Of a DNA stretch of 64,000 bases, positions 23,461 to 35,700 are shown piece by piece. Origin of the DNA: Cololabis saira (lineage: Eukaryota > Chordata > Actinopteri > Beloniformes > Belonidae). The stretch's first letter is position 1. The number at the start of each line of letters is the position of its first letter. A program made the position numbers and the translations under genes. The stretch lies in contig NC_084591.1 of the NCBI RefSeq assembly GCF_033807715.1, positions 29,724,590-29,788,589 of the forward strand, read 5' to 3'. Below the pieces are notes generated by a model. It saw only the letters and a program-made list of their open reading frames with translations. It did no database searches and had not been told where the DNA came from.

Positions 23461-24297
23461 TTTTCATGAAATGTACGAGTTAAAGGTTGAGTTAACTTAA
23501 CTAACCATAAATGATGGGATAACTGATGATTAATTTTGTAATTCCTCAAAAATGTCCTAACATTAGTTTAGGATTTACCAGACTGGAAGATCCTACATTA
23601 ATTCATTATTACGTAATAGGGCTGAACGATTTTTGAAAATAATCTAATTGCGATTTTTTTCCTCAATATTGCGATTGCGATTTAATATGCGATTATTTTT
23701 TTCAAGGTCCTGTTCTCATGTATTTTTCAACTACACAAGCAATAAATCAGTGTGTTTTATAATAAACAATGCCAGATTTATTTAAAGCACAGATTACAAC
23801 AATAAAGAAAACAAATTTGTGCCTTTACCTCTTTAACACGTCTACACATGGGTCGTTCTCTCTGAACCCAAACCGGGTTAAACTTTAGCCAAAACGAGGC
23901 GTAGTTTAATAGAAAAACACAGAAAAACTCCCACAGGGAACAAAAAACCTTCCTCACAGGCAGTACTCGAGTTGTAAAAAAAAAATCAGGGGGGATGGTG
24001 GATTTTATCATATGGGGACAGATAATTTGTGCTGATTACAAATAATAAAATATATAACAAATAATAGCACTGACCTGCAGAAATACTGCAGGAATGACAT
24101 AGCAGCAGTTAAATGCAGCCTTCTGTAAGCTCTTTTTCTGCACTTTTCTGAACTTATCAATATGATTCTGTCCTTCACAGGATAAGTAAAATGGATCACT
24201 GCAAAAACTCAGAATCTTAACAAGAATATTTGTCTTATTTCTTGTTAAAATGTCTCATTTTAGTAAAAAGAAATCTCATTACACTTAAAACAAGACT

Positions 24298-24510
24298 CAT
24301 GACTGGAAAAAAATAATATTTTCACCCGTTTCAAGTAGATTTTCACTTGAAATAAGTAGAAAAATCTGCCAGTGGAACAAGATTTTTTTGCTTGTAATAA
24401 GAAGATAAATCTTGTCCCACTGGCAGATTTTCCTACTTATTTCAGGTGAAAATTTACTTGAAACAGGTGAAAATTGTCAAGTTATTTTTCTGGTGATGAC
24501 TCTAAATGTT
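24298..24510. repeat. Long imperfect palindrome
   Basis: Centred near 24395, AAAATCTGCCAGTGGAACAAG is mirrored by CTTGTCCCACTGGCAGATTTT, and the pairing continues outward through TCACTTGAAATAAGTAG and the copies near 24440. It is probably a small MITE that starts with TGCAAAAACTCAGAATCTTA at about 24203. Confidence 0.8.
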
Positions 24511-24576
24511 GAAATAGCAGTAAAACCACATTCATTGATGAAATGACATAAGGGATGGAAAGGAGGGATAGCAGTT

Positions 24577-24722
24577 TTACAGGGGGGATGATTTGGACCG
24601 TTTTTATTTCAGGGGGGGATGATTTGGACCGTTTTTATTTCAGGGGGGATGATTTGGACCGTTTTTATTTCAGGGGGGGAAGATTTTGACCGTTTTTATT
24701 TCAGGGGGGGGTGATTTTATTT
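24577..24722. repeat. ~30-bp G-rich tandem array
   Basis: Four to five copies of a unit with GATGATTTGGACCG and TTTTTATTTCAGGGGGG, with slightly varying G-run length, lie within the hAT element 23617-25396. Confidence 0.85.
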
Positions 24723-24930
24723 CATCCCTCCTCAACTTTAGTACTGCTCACAGGGAACTCAGAACTTCTTCATAAATAACTCAAAAATCACAGAGAGAAA
24801 AAAAACCACCAGCAAACTAACAAACAAACCAATAAAGCTCACAGAGTTAACAAAACGAACCAGAAATGAACAACTCACAGCCCCGCTCTTTAACTTCTCC
24901 TGATGAGCTGAAAGGGCTGCAGGTGGTTTA

Positions 24931-25073
24931 AGGCTGATTTATGGTTCCACGTTACACCATCGCAGACCCTACGCCGTAAGATACGCGGTACGCGCATCGT
25001 ACGGTGCGCGTCGCCGCGTAACTTACGGCGTAAGCTCTGCGTCGATTTAACGCGGAACCATAAATCAGGCTTC
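24931..25073. mobile_element. PIF/Harbinger-like palindromic MITE
   Basis: AGGCTGATTTATGGTTCCACG at the left is inverted as GCGGAACCATAAATCAGGCT at the right, with flanks TTA and TCA. Length is about 143 bp. It is nested in the hAT at 23617-25396. Confidence 0.82.
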
Positions 25074-25404
25074 ACAGCGCAACTGTCCGCCCGGCTCGTG
25101 CTCGGCGCCGCGCGCAGCACCTCGCCACGCCGACTCCGCGTTCATATATTTAATACCTTTATAAAGCCCATATATTTATAAAGCCCTGCCTGGCCGAGCC
25201 CTAACCCTGAGGCCACGGTAGATACAGTAGGTTACAGGCGGACACGCGGCACTGTTGACTTTTTTTCTCTGCCGGCAACGTGACCAGATCACGTGACCAG
25301 ATCACGTGACTGGTCAAATCGCAGCCTTTGCGGTTAGAAAATCTCGTTTTATCACATCGCGATATTATCGCAAATGCAATTAATCGTTCAGCCCTATTAC
25401 GTAA

Positions 25405-25740
25405 TACATAGTTCAACTTCATCATTATCTTTGAACTGATCTATCTCTTCATTGGTTATTATTTAATTCTGAACCAAAAGTTTCATGGTACAATATTAGA
25501 TATAGCTTATTAATTACTCATTACTTAATATTTACAACTTTCATTTCCATCCCCAGTAATGATATATGCCACAGACTAGCTAGCATGTAGTACTGCATTA
25601 CTTAGCATTCTTAGGATAGCATGACTATCATACTGAGTACCTACTGATCAGTTAATCATGACCTATCTATTAGACACAAAGTCTCTCTTCTGCAAAACAA
25701 ACTGGCAAGTCACTTAACTGTGTACTAACGCACATCAGTT
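25405..25740 (-). repeat. Dispersed AT-rich repeat, right part of left copy
   Basis: Together with 23530-23608 this matches 58090-58460 in reverse complement. Shared landmarks include GGCACAGACTAGCTAGCATG-like sequence (25572-25590), TAATTCTGAACCAAA and TCATACTGAGTA. The hAT at 23617-25396 separates the two halves. Confidence 0.75.
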
Positions 25741-26064
25741 CATACTCAATAGCTGAAAATTGTCACAGTTGTTGGGTTTGTTTTGTCCATTTTATTTAGA
25801 AAGTCTATGTCCTTGTGTTTAGTTATTAGTTTGACTTATCCTGTTCCTATCTCCCCTGATTGTTTGTACCTGTGTCCTGTCAAGTCCTGTGCGTATATCT
25901 TGTTATTTCTTTCCCTTCCTCCCTGTATTTTCTTCCTGACCGTTTCTTGCCCTGGTTTCTGTTTGGTTTTCTGCCCGGTTGGTTTTTGGGTTCTCTTTGT
26001 TTTTTGAGTGAAGGATCTTTTTATGTTGCTTTTCTCTTTTTTTTTCTTTTTCTTTAAAAAAAAA
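25741..26064. other. No gene recognised
   Basis: Pyrimidine-rich sequence (CCTG and TTTCT runs). The hydrophobic frames at 25783-26057 are compositional. Confidence 0.5.
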
Positions 26065-27885
26065 GAAAAGATGAGTAACTTTAAAGGTTAACATTTAAAT
26101 ATGTGTTGATAGGTTACGGGATATTGTCAGTTTGAGTCAACTGAGTTTGTCTACCAATGGAATGAGAGGAAAGCGGATGTCGCGCTCAACAAAACTAACA
26201 CTAGCCAAGTAGAGCTGGGGTGGGTCTTTGACACCAGCAGGGCGCAGAGTGGTGTGTTTCAGCCCGCCGACTTCAAGATGAAGTTTAACGGTTTACATAT
26301 AAAAATGTGTTGATAGGCTGTCAGTTTGAGTCAACCGAGTTCGTCTACCAATGGAATGAGAGGCAGTTCTGGCGCTTAACCAAACTAACACTAGCCAATC
26401 AGAAGTAGAGCTGGGGCGGGTCTTTGACGGCAGCAGGGCGCAGTGCGGTGTTTCAACCTGCCGGAATACGAACACTTGCGTATCACTGACTTCAAGATGG
26501 AGAAAAAATTCATTAAGTCTGTAGAGGATGATTTGGCCGATAAAAGACTGAAAATTAAATGGTTCTGGGCATGGATGGAAGAAATGGGCGGAGACGGCAG
26601 GTGTTTCAGTAGCTGGTGCCACAAGAGAGCCAGGTGCTTTTGCACGCTCTGCTCTAAAAAGCTACCGTCCGCCAGTAAAAGCTTGCCACGAAGGAGATCC
26701 CCTAAAAATGTGCACTAGTACAGGATGGATGTTCTGCTTTCTTTCAATTGTTTTATATTAATTTATAAAATTTTAAGTTAAAGGAGCTTGAGGCTCCTTT
26801 TAAGAAATGAGACTCTCTAGCGACACCCTTCACCACGCCGGCTGTTGGGGGTACTGCAGCCAACAGTGAAGCCGGCACGGGAGAACGGGGAGAACGCACA
26901 TGCAGCGTCATGTGACGTCACATCCGCAGCCCAGCGCGGGAAATTCGGCACCGAATTGCAGCACATTTTGCAGCACACAGCCTGTTCAAGGCAAAGGAGA
27001 GATACACTAGAGGGCTCATTCTTTTGGGTTTGGAACGCTTCATCTGACATTATTACTAGAAAACTTAAAATGTATACAGATTTTTTTCATAAATCTTGCC
27101 ACAATCCGGCCTCAAGCTCCTTCAAGCAGGACAGGTTTTTGTTTAAAAAATATACTTTTTTGTTCAGTTCATTTTGTTATTTTGTATTAAAGTGAATTGC
27201 TGGATTATTGTTTTCCATGTGTTCATGGCATTCAAAAATATGCAGCTAATTCAATTCAGGTTCGAGTCACATAGTTAAAAAATCATTTCACTCACAAAAA
27301 AAGGGGCTAAAAAAAAATCACCGTGGCAGGAAAGGTGAAGGCAATCGGGTCGATCGGCCCTGCCGATGAGGTGTCCCTTATTTATTTTTCAGGGAGTTGG
27401 CAACCCTATTTATGATGCGTGTGTGTTCGTTTGTTGCTGAACATGATGTATTCTTCACTATTGCTCAACCGCTTGTAAACCTATGTAAAAGGTTAGCTGT
27501 TGATAAAAAAGCTTTAACGAACCTGACCATTTCTAATCAGCATGCCAGTTACATGAATACACATGGCATAGCACCAGAGTTTAAAAAACAGCTATCAGCG
27601 GAGCTCAAAAAGAGTGTTTTCATTAAACATTGATGAAGCCACCAGCCAGAGCATGGACAAAATTATGAATGTACTTGTTCACTTTTTTGATAATTATACG
27701 GCCAGAGTAACAACTCAACATCTGGCAAGCAGAAACGTTATTCTTGCCAATGCTTCAGCACTTATGCTGGAACTAGATGTCCTGCAGTCTTATGAGCTTG
27801 AGTGGAAACAAGTCACAAGTTTTCTACTGGACAATTGTGCCGTTATGAAGGGAAAGAGGACTGGACTTGAGACACAAGCTAGGAG
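26065..27885 (+). pseudogene. hAT-type transposase relic, copy 1
   Basis: Two segments carry coding remnants. The first (26500-26700) begins MEKKFIKSVEDDLADKRLK and has WFWAWMEEMGGDG and CFCTLCSKKL, a zinc-finger-like N-terminus. The second (27397-27880) has FTIAQPLVNLCKRLAVDKKA, then after a frameshift near 27615 FSLNIDEATSQSMDK, VLVHFFDNY and LLDNCAVMKGKRTGLE, the RNase H-like central region of hAT proteins. The promoter-side sequence is tandemly duplicated (26069-26282 and 26283-26500). A TTAA MITE (26782-27121) sits between the segments. The C-terminus runs out into a (TA)n tract at 27965. A second copy is at 42945-43880. Confidence 0.72.
26782..27121. mobile_element. TTAA-flanked MITE, copy 2
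   Basis: Left end AGGAGCTTGAGGC, right end GCCTCAAGCTCCT, flanked by TTAA (26778-26781) and TCAA (27122-27125, one substitution). It is about 340 bp and collinear with the copy at 1516-1844. The copy 2 transposase relic at 42945-43880 lacks this insertion. Confidence 0.82.
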
Positions 27886-27964
27886 GGAGAACCAGCAACC
27901 ACCTCCTCTGGGCCAGTCAGGTTCTTTCCTTTCTTTATTGTTCCACTGTTCACTGTTGCAGTCA

Positions 27965-27966
27965 TA

Positions 27967-28053
<87 letters not shown>
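27965..28053. repeat. (TA)n microsatellite
   Basis: A near-perfect TA run that ends the hAT relic and precedes a SINE tail. Confidence 0.95.
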
Positions 28054-28058
<5 letters not shown>

Positions 28059-28195
28059 GCCCTGTGATGGACTGGTGACCTGTCCAGGGTGTAACCCCTG
28101 CCTCTCACCTGAAATGAGCTGGGATAGGCTCCAGCAGACCCCCGTGACCCCGCAAGGGATAAAGCGGGTAAGATAATGAATGAATGAATGAATAT
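28054..28195 (+). mobile_element. SINE 3' end with Rex3-like tail
   Basis: It contains TGGCCCTGTGATGGACTGG, CTGGGATAGGCTCCAGCAGA and ends GGATAAAGCGGGTAAGATAA followed by (TGAA)n. The tail is nearly the same as the 3' end of the Rex3 LINE at 12489-12540 read on its own strand. The 5' part is missing. Confidence 0.8.
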
Positions 28196-28204
28196 ATATA
28201 TATT

Positions 28205-28377
28205 ATTGCCGCGCTACGTTCCGCTGCGCTGCGCGGCGGAACGTTGCGCAGCGTGGCGTTCCCAACATTGTGTACGCTACTGTACATACTCACCGGTATT
28301 GCGGTATATGAAAAATTCATATCATAAGAAAAATAAACAACGGTATTCGGTATGAACCGGTATACCGCCCAGCACTA
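28205..28377 (-). mobile_element. End relic of the hAT family seen at 31114-39505
   Basis: The sequence from CGCTACGTTCCG to GGTATACCGCCCAGCACTA is the reverse complement of 31114-31250, including CATATCATAAGAAAAATAAA and the TAGTGCTGGG terminus. Only one end of the element is present. Confidence 0.82.
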
Positions 28378-29028
28378 CTGAAACATTCGGAATATTCCGT
28401 TTACATGCGTGAGCAAACAGGGTTATCCCTGTATACATAGTAATTAATCATTCGGGATATCCCGATCAAACCAGCGACGCGGCGGAGAATGTGATGACGC
28501 AATTACCGTCATTTCCGCTTCTTCTTCCTGTATCCAAATTCAAAATAAATGGTGCTTTGCGCAACTTTTCGCTCACCTTCTTGTAGATCTCGCTATCCCC
28601 ATACTTTCTACCGTCTACAAATGCCAGAATGTTCATATCATTACATTCATTCATTACATTCATTCATTACATTTATGAAGAGATTAGTCTCCTCCTCACT
28701 CCAAAAGTGTGGCGTGGTCTTGCGTTTCGCCGTGTTTAGAAGAACTTCCTGGACTCAAAAGTCCTTGCGAACAGAGCATGCACAGAAAACAAATTCATGT
28801 TCCGTTTGATCGGGATATTCTGTTTGGCGTTTACATGACCGAATATTCGGGTTTTAAAAGGAGTAACCCAGGGGTCATATTCGGGTTTTTAAAAACCCGA
28901 ATATGAGCAAATTCGGGTTATTCAAAGGAGATATTGGTGTTTACATGGCCGTGCAAATTCGGGTTATTGGCAATATTTGGGTTTTAAAAGGGTTATTGAG
29001 TGCATGTAAACGCAGTCATAGTCTCTTG
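28378..29028 (-). mobile_element. Harbinger-like element relic with Myb/SANT-like fragment
   Basis: Subterminal repeats of TTCGGGTTATT and CGTTTACATG occur at both sides in opposite orientation (CCGTTTACATGCGTG near 28400, GCATGTAAACGCAG near 29005). On the minus strand around 28693-28550 a frame reads WSEEETNLFIN, a short ATGAATG-generated repeat, then FVDGRKYGDSEIYKKVSEKL. This resembles the Myb/SANT-like DNA-binding protein that accompanies Harbinger transposases. No catalytic ORF is present. Confidence 0.5.
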
Positions 29029-32000
29029 TACCTTCAAGACTATGGCTGGGCGATATGGCCAAAAAAAAGGTCTATAAATCAGATTTACGATTTAAATCGA
29101 TCCCCCCCCCCCCCTTACTTAAAATCAGTTTACAGATGACAAATAAATTGTTCAAAACAAGTTTTGATTTTATTTTGCAACAAAAAACGATGGCAAGCCC
29201 TGCTTGCCATTGTAAGCAGTGAAAATGTAATTTTTCAGTAAGCTTTATCTGGTTTCAAACTGACACAATGCACCCTTGAACTAACTGAAAAAATAAGTAA
29301 AACATTAAGATTACAAGACCTCTTTTTGGGTTGATAAAAGAGGGTGCCTACGATAAAAAGGTGCCTACGATATACAAAAAGTATTTGGTCAGTCACTATT
29401 TTGATTCCCTGAATCATATAAAGAAAACATCTAGTGCATGAGGGGCTTCTTTGCTGTTTCTAAACATTTTTAGCCAGGAAGACAAGCCTGTCTACAACCT
29501 CTGGCTTGAGGTATGCACGGTGGCATGTAACAATGCCCCCCCCAACGCTGAAAACCTTCTCAGAGGGGGCACTTGTAGCTGGGACCGATAGGTATTTCTT
29601 TGCCAAATGACTTAGCCTTGGAAAGTTAGGTTGATGGCGCTTCCACCAGTCAAGTGGCTCGGTCTCTGGGTCAACCTCAGGGGTCAATAAGTACGTTGTC
29701 AGCTCAGTCTCTTATTTAACTGTCTCTGAGTGATGGGGAGATGCCACTGATGTATTCTTCTTGAAGAAGGCAGCTAAAGTCACTTTTTTCTTGGGCAGAG
29801 GCTGTTCTTCTTTGCAAACATGCATAGCTGGACTGGGCTGCTGTGGTGTACTCTTGTCAGCAGGAACAGGTAGAGATATAAGTTCAGTGACTGCTCTTTT
29901 TTTGACCTGTTCCACCTTGTCTGGATCAATGTAGGTTGTACGGAACCTTGGGTCAATCAGTGAGGACATGTCCAAGAGTTCATCTTGCACAGTGTTGCTG
30001 TATTTATCATTGAGGTACTGCATTATGTTTTTTTTTTATTGTTGCAGTGAGCTCTGTGTCTTTTGCCTCTGGCTGTAGGAGACTGGTTTTGAACAAATGG
30101 AGCACCGGTTTAATGCATGAAACGCTAACATATGAGTCCCCAGAGAGTGCGTCGGTAAAGTCTTGGAGTGGTTTTACAGCTTACAGCGCACAAGATGGCG
30201 ACTTTTCTTGTCCGAACCCAGGACACGGACTATAGCCTTCTCCTGTTCGAGGAGCCTCTCGATCATCTTCTGGCATGAGCCCCATCTGGTCGGGGACTTT
30301 GTTACTAGCTGATGTGTGGGTAGACCAAGCTCGGCCTGCACTTCAGCCATCTCTTTCCTTTTTTTCCAGCTTTAGGAAAAGGCAGACACTGCCTTTTTGC
30401 AAACCCCAACAGCACAATCGACCTGTGGGTCCTTCACACCATTCTCTGTGATAGATAAAGAATATACGAGCACAACAAATTTTAATGGAATTAGTGGAAA
30501 CCTATATTCAAATTTTCTTCACATATCTGCATTTTATTAATGCACACAAAGCACATGCACACAAGAGTTATTATAGTTTTGTATATTTACCATTAGTTTT
30601 CATTTTTATTTGGTTATTTTTTGTTTTCTATTCAGTTTCAGTAATCTGTTTCCTGGTTTCAGTTTAAATTGTTTAAAATGTTTTAGTTTAGTATTTTTAT
30701 TAAGTGCACACACACGTATGCATGTGCGCACATACACACACACACATACTGTATACCATTATATAATTAATCATGCAAATTTGAGGAAATATGTTGGTTT
30801 AATACAATGCATCAATTACATCATGCATTAATTAAGCTGTTCGTGTTCAAATGGTGAAATAGATATCACTTGAGTTGATTCTTACCTATAGCACAGTTCA
30901 ATCTGTGTCCAAAGCACTGAAGGCTCGGCCACCCATTGTCTTTCAGAGCTTCAATCATGTTGGTGCCACTGTCTTTAGTCATACAGGTGAGTCGGTCCTC
31001 GGCAAGATTCAAGGAGCTCAAAGCCTCTTTTAGCCCCTGGGCAATTATTTAGCCTTTGTGCGCATCGGAAAAGTAAGCCGTTTGGAGGCATAGACTTCGC
31101 AGAGTCCAGTTCTTAGTGCTGGGTGGTATACCGGTTCATACCGAATACCGGTGTTTATTTTTCTTATGATATGAATTTTTCATATACCGTAATACCGGTG
31201 AGTATGTACAGTAGCGTACACAACGTTGGGAACGCCGCGCGGCGCTACGTACTGTTTAGCAGTAGTGATGCGAAGAGTCGGCGGCAGAACAGATCTAATT
31301 GGGGGGCACATAATAACCAGCGGGGGGGCCACAAACTGCCGTTCAAGAACGCAATATGATGTAAATGCTTAATATGAGTTTGCCATCAACGATCAAAGCA
31401 AACCAGTTTCAATTACACAACATACTGCAAAATCTCTTTTTAATACACACACACACAAGTGTATTGTGCACCCAAACTGCAAAAAAACAAAAAACAACGA
31501 CGTACAGGCCACGTCTCTCCCTCCCTCGCCCTCTCCATCTCTCTCTCATACAACGCATACACATAAAAATGTGAACGGTGAATCTCCAAATTTAATTTGA
31601 CGAAATTAGACGGACCCAAACATTCCACATTTGCGTAATAATAAACGCCAAGGCTGGCGCCATGAAGTCAATTAAATGCATGTCTCACCTTTAGAAGAGT
31701 TGCAAGCGGCGACTGTTGTTGCTGAACCTCCTGAAAACAGTGTCCTTCCACTCAGTTGTACACTTTCTGGTTAAGTCCCTTTCAAACGCCAGCTGAACCA
31801 ACTGGGCCTTTCTTCTGTGGAGCATGACGCGTCTGTGGTCCAAAAATAAGTTTCTCAGGGTGGAGAATGAGTTCTCACACATGGCTGTGGAGGCTCCAAA
31901 TGTCAAAGCATGTTTGAAAGCAGTCAGTACACTGGGCATTGCGGTGAGATGCGTGTGGTACTTGGAGATGATGTGCTGTACGGTCCAGTCCCCCTCGATT

Positions 32001-32539
32001 GGCTGCGATTGTTTTTGCAAGCTGAAAAACTGTTTAGCAACCTCGTACTCCGTCCCAACAATAGGCGATTGTGACAAATCCAAAATGTGCTTCACAGCCG
32101 TCACGTCCAGAAATGTGTCACTTTCTGGGTTCAGTGCAACAAGTGCGCGGGCCAACTCTGAGTTGCGCTCGCTGAATCTGTGGTCCATTTCTCCAAGTAC
32201 TGAATCAATAGTGCTGTAGTACAGTCTCTTCAGTTCTGTTTTGTCATCGCCATCCCTGTGTCCTGTGGTTCCCTCAACGACATACTCATCCATACTGGCG
32301 GCCGCTTTGCGTCTCTGTTTGGGGGTCGTGGGTCTCAGTGGAGCGCTCGCAGCCGCAGCCGCATCTCACACCTTATTAAACTCCTTGTCACAGCGGAGTT
32401 TCCGCAAACAAACTGTTGCACTAGCCACAATACTTAAACCCGTCATCAAGTCTGCGTCCTCTCTCTGAAGAAGCTTATTTGGTGGATCCAGCAGGGCAAG
32501 AACTGTGTGCACCAGGTTAGCAATGAACAAGAAGCTGGC

Positions 32540-32717
32540 TGTTATATTGCAAAAGATAAAGCGACACGTAACTCAAGTCGGAGTTGACGTGACTCCATTT
32601 ATTTTTGAACTACACATGAACGCATGTAAAAACAGACTGTCGTAAACCAGAACCGGGGAGTCGTACCCCGAAAGTTCTTAAAGTGACAGTGTATGTCGTG
32701 AACTACCAGACATAACA
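32540..32717 (-). repeat. Gypsy 3' LTR
   Basis: 178 bp, TG at the left and CA at the right of the LTR as usual. It lies downstream of the gag-pol stop codon on the minus strand. Confidence 0.95.
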
Positions 32718-32738
32718 TTTCCCCCCCCTTCACACAAC

Positions 32739-35700
32739 CTAGGTGTGATACTCAGTCTCAAAGTCCCCCAGGTGTTTAGGCCTGGCGCGAGCCCGAGCTG
32801 GGCGACCCTCGGGTGCAGCAGCAATTTCCGGTGGCTGCTCTTCGACTGCGGCCTGCGCTTGGACAGCTGGGGCGGCTGCCGCATCGAACTGTGCAGCCGG
32901 CAGGGCTGTAACGGCCGGCACACCCAGTCCGGGCGCCGGTGGGGCCTGCACCTTACGCAGGCGTTTAGCATGCCAGCGGGTGCCATCGGCTAACCCGAAT
33001 GAAGCTGGACCAAGCCGTTTGGTAACCTGGACGGGGTCTGACCAGAACGACTGGAGCTTGTCGCCACGATGAGGCCGTCGGATCCTGACCCAATCCGAGA
33101 CAGCGATGGCAGGTGGTCTAACCCGTCGGGTCCTGTCGAAGCGGTCCTTCATCTGGCGTTGACGGGTAGCGACTGCAGCTTGAACCGGGTGCACTGGGAC
33201 CTGAGCCAGTGTTGGGCGGAGCCTATCCAGACGCAGCTGGAGCTCCCGTCCCAGCATGAGGGAGGCTGGGGAAACTCCTGTGGTGGCGTGTCGGGTGGCC
33301 CGATAGTGCAGCAGCGTCTGTAGGAGACTAGTGGTGAGTGTGCACCCTTGTGCCAAATGAGCCCTGATCCCGTTTTTCAGCGTTTGATTTAAACGTTCCA
33401 CCCCCCCGTTCGCCGCCGGGTTGTAGAACGCTGTGCGGATGTGGCGAATCCCCTTCCCCGCCAGGTATGAGGACAGTTCATGGGAGACCATTTGGGGTCC
33501 ATTGTCAGTCGTGATCCTCCGGGGCAATCCCCAACGTGCGAACAGAGACTCCAGAATGTCAATGAGCACCTTGGCCGTGACGGAGCCCGCGGGTGCCACC
33601 TCCGGCCACTTAGAGTGGAGGTCGTAGACCACGACGAGGAACCTCTGATGATGCGGCACCCCATGCAGCTCACCACAGATGTCAAGCTGCAGGTGCTCCC
33701 AGGGCTGTGACGACCAGTCTAACGGCTGCATTGGTGGGGGTGGGGCCGGGGCCCTGGTCTTGCCGCTAAGAAGGCAAGCAGTGCAGTCCCTGACCAGGGC
33801 CTCTATTTCCCTGTCGATGCCCGGCCACCACACGACATCACGGCACCTCTGTTTGAGCCAGCACGACAACTCCTCCCTGACCCTGTGATAGGGAAGCAGC
33901 TCGTCGGGCACCTTCCCAGGCCAGCCTTGCCTGACGTAGGTCGAGAGAGTGGACAGGACGGGGTCGTCCGCTGAGGCGTCCCGAAGCTCCTGCAGCGACA
34001 CTGTCTCGTGGAGGGGTGTGTGGAGGAGCTGGATGAGGTCCTGTTTGGCCTGGTCCCGTTCGGGTGCCAAAGGTTGGGCTGCGGGTGGGCTAGGGATCGC
34101 ACGTGACAGCAGGTCAGCCACCACGTTGTCGCGGCCTGGCGTGAACTGCAGGCGGAAGTTGTACTGCTGCAGTCGGTCAGCCCAACGATGGAGGCGGAGC
34201 GGTTTGTGGCCGGTGCCTGACGTTGCCAGGAGGGTAGTGAGGGCCTGGTGGTCGGTCCTCAGTGTGAATGTGCGCCCGTAAAGGTACATATGCCAGCGCT
34301 CACAAGCCCAGAGGCACGCTAAGGCCTCCCGCTCCCCCACCGAGTACCTCTGTTCTGTGGGGCTGAGAGCCCGCGAGGCGAAGGCGATCGGTCTCTCGAC
34401 GCCCCCCTGCAGCTGGGACATCACCGCGCCGACGGCGAGGGCAGAGGCGTCGCACGTGACGAGGGTGGGGCTGACCAGGTCGAAGTGGGCCAGGACCCGT
34501 GCAGAGGTGAGTTGGGACTTCAGTAGGCGCACGGCGTCGGAACATGCCGGTGTCCAGACCCAGGGCTCGTCTTGCTTCAGCAGCTTACGCAGCGGCGCAG
34601 TCGTGGCAGAGTACTGTGGCAAGAAACGGAGGTAATACGCCGTCATGCCCAGGAAAGAGGCCACCTGAGCGGCTGAGGTTGGCTCCGGGACACGGTGGAT
34701 GGCCTCTGTGTTGGAGTGGAGCGGGTACATGCCACCCGCTGAGAGGCGGAACCCGACAAAGTCAATGGCTGGGGCAGCGAAGACACACTTCTCGCCATTG
34801 AGTGTGAGGTGGTGCTTGGCCATTGCACTGAACACCCTGTGCAGGCGCTCATCATGTTTCTCGATCGTGGCCCCGTGAACCACAATGTCATCCAGGTAGA
34901 CTGCCACACCCGGTATACCTGCGAAGACGGAGGCCATAATTTTCTGGAAGCAGCTGGGGGCGGAGCTTAGCCCAAACGCCATGCGTTTGTAGCGGAACAC
35001 CCCTCTGTGGGTGATGAAAGCGGTGAGGTTGCGGCTCTCGGGGTGTAGTGGCACCTGGAGGTAACCCTGGCGGAGGTCCAGTTTCGAAAAAACGGTGGAC
35101 CCGTGGAACTGGGCGGTGAGCTCCTCTGTGGTTGGCAGGGGGTATTTGTCGGGGATGATGGCCTTGTTCACCGCTCGAAGGTCCACGCAGAGTCGCAGCC
35201 CCCCAGACTTCTTCCTGGCCACCACCAAGTTGGAGATCCAGGGTGACGCGTTCACCTGCTCGATGATGTCGTCATCCAGCATACCTTGCAGCTGAGCAGA
35301 GATGTCATCACGGAGGGCCAGGGGAGAACGACGGAGGGGCTGTATGACAGGCGTCACAGTCGGGTCCAACAGGGGCTGGTGGGCGAAACCCACGAGGCAG
35401 CCCACCCCGCTGAACAGCGCAGGCCACTGTTGCTGCCAGGGGATGACAACGGCGTTGATCTCTGAGCCGTGGGTGTCCAGCAGGGTGAAACCGAGGCTGG
35501 TGAAGAGGTCGAGGCCCAGGAGGTTGGTCCCGTGGCGTGCGACATTGAATCTAAAAACTGGCAGTGTCTTATCCCCGTATTTTACGGGCAGCTGGAGGGA
35601 GCCCACGATGTCAATTTTGGAGTCGGCGTAACCACGCAGGGTGGTGGTGGCCGGTCCAAGTGGCTCGCAGGGGAAAAACTGTGTAACAGTCGCCAGGTTC

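Larger units (their letters stand above)
23617..25396. mobile_element. hAT transposon, non-autonomous, with perfect target duplication
   Basis: The termini are TAGGGCTGAACGATT and AATCGTTCAGCCCTA. They are flanked by TTACGTAA at 23609-23616 and 25397-25404. The interior has no transposase but carries a long palindrome, a tandem array and a palindromic MITE. A 247-bp end relic of the same family lies in opposite orientation at 42433-42679. The element inserted into the dispersed repeat that is uninterrupted at 58090-58610. Confidence 0.9.
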
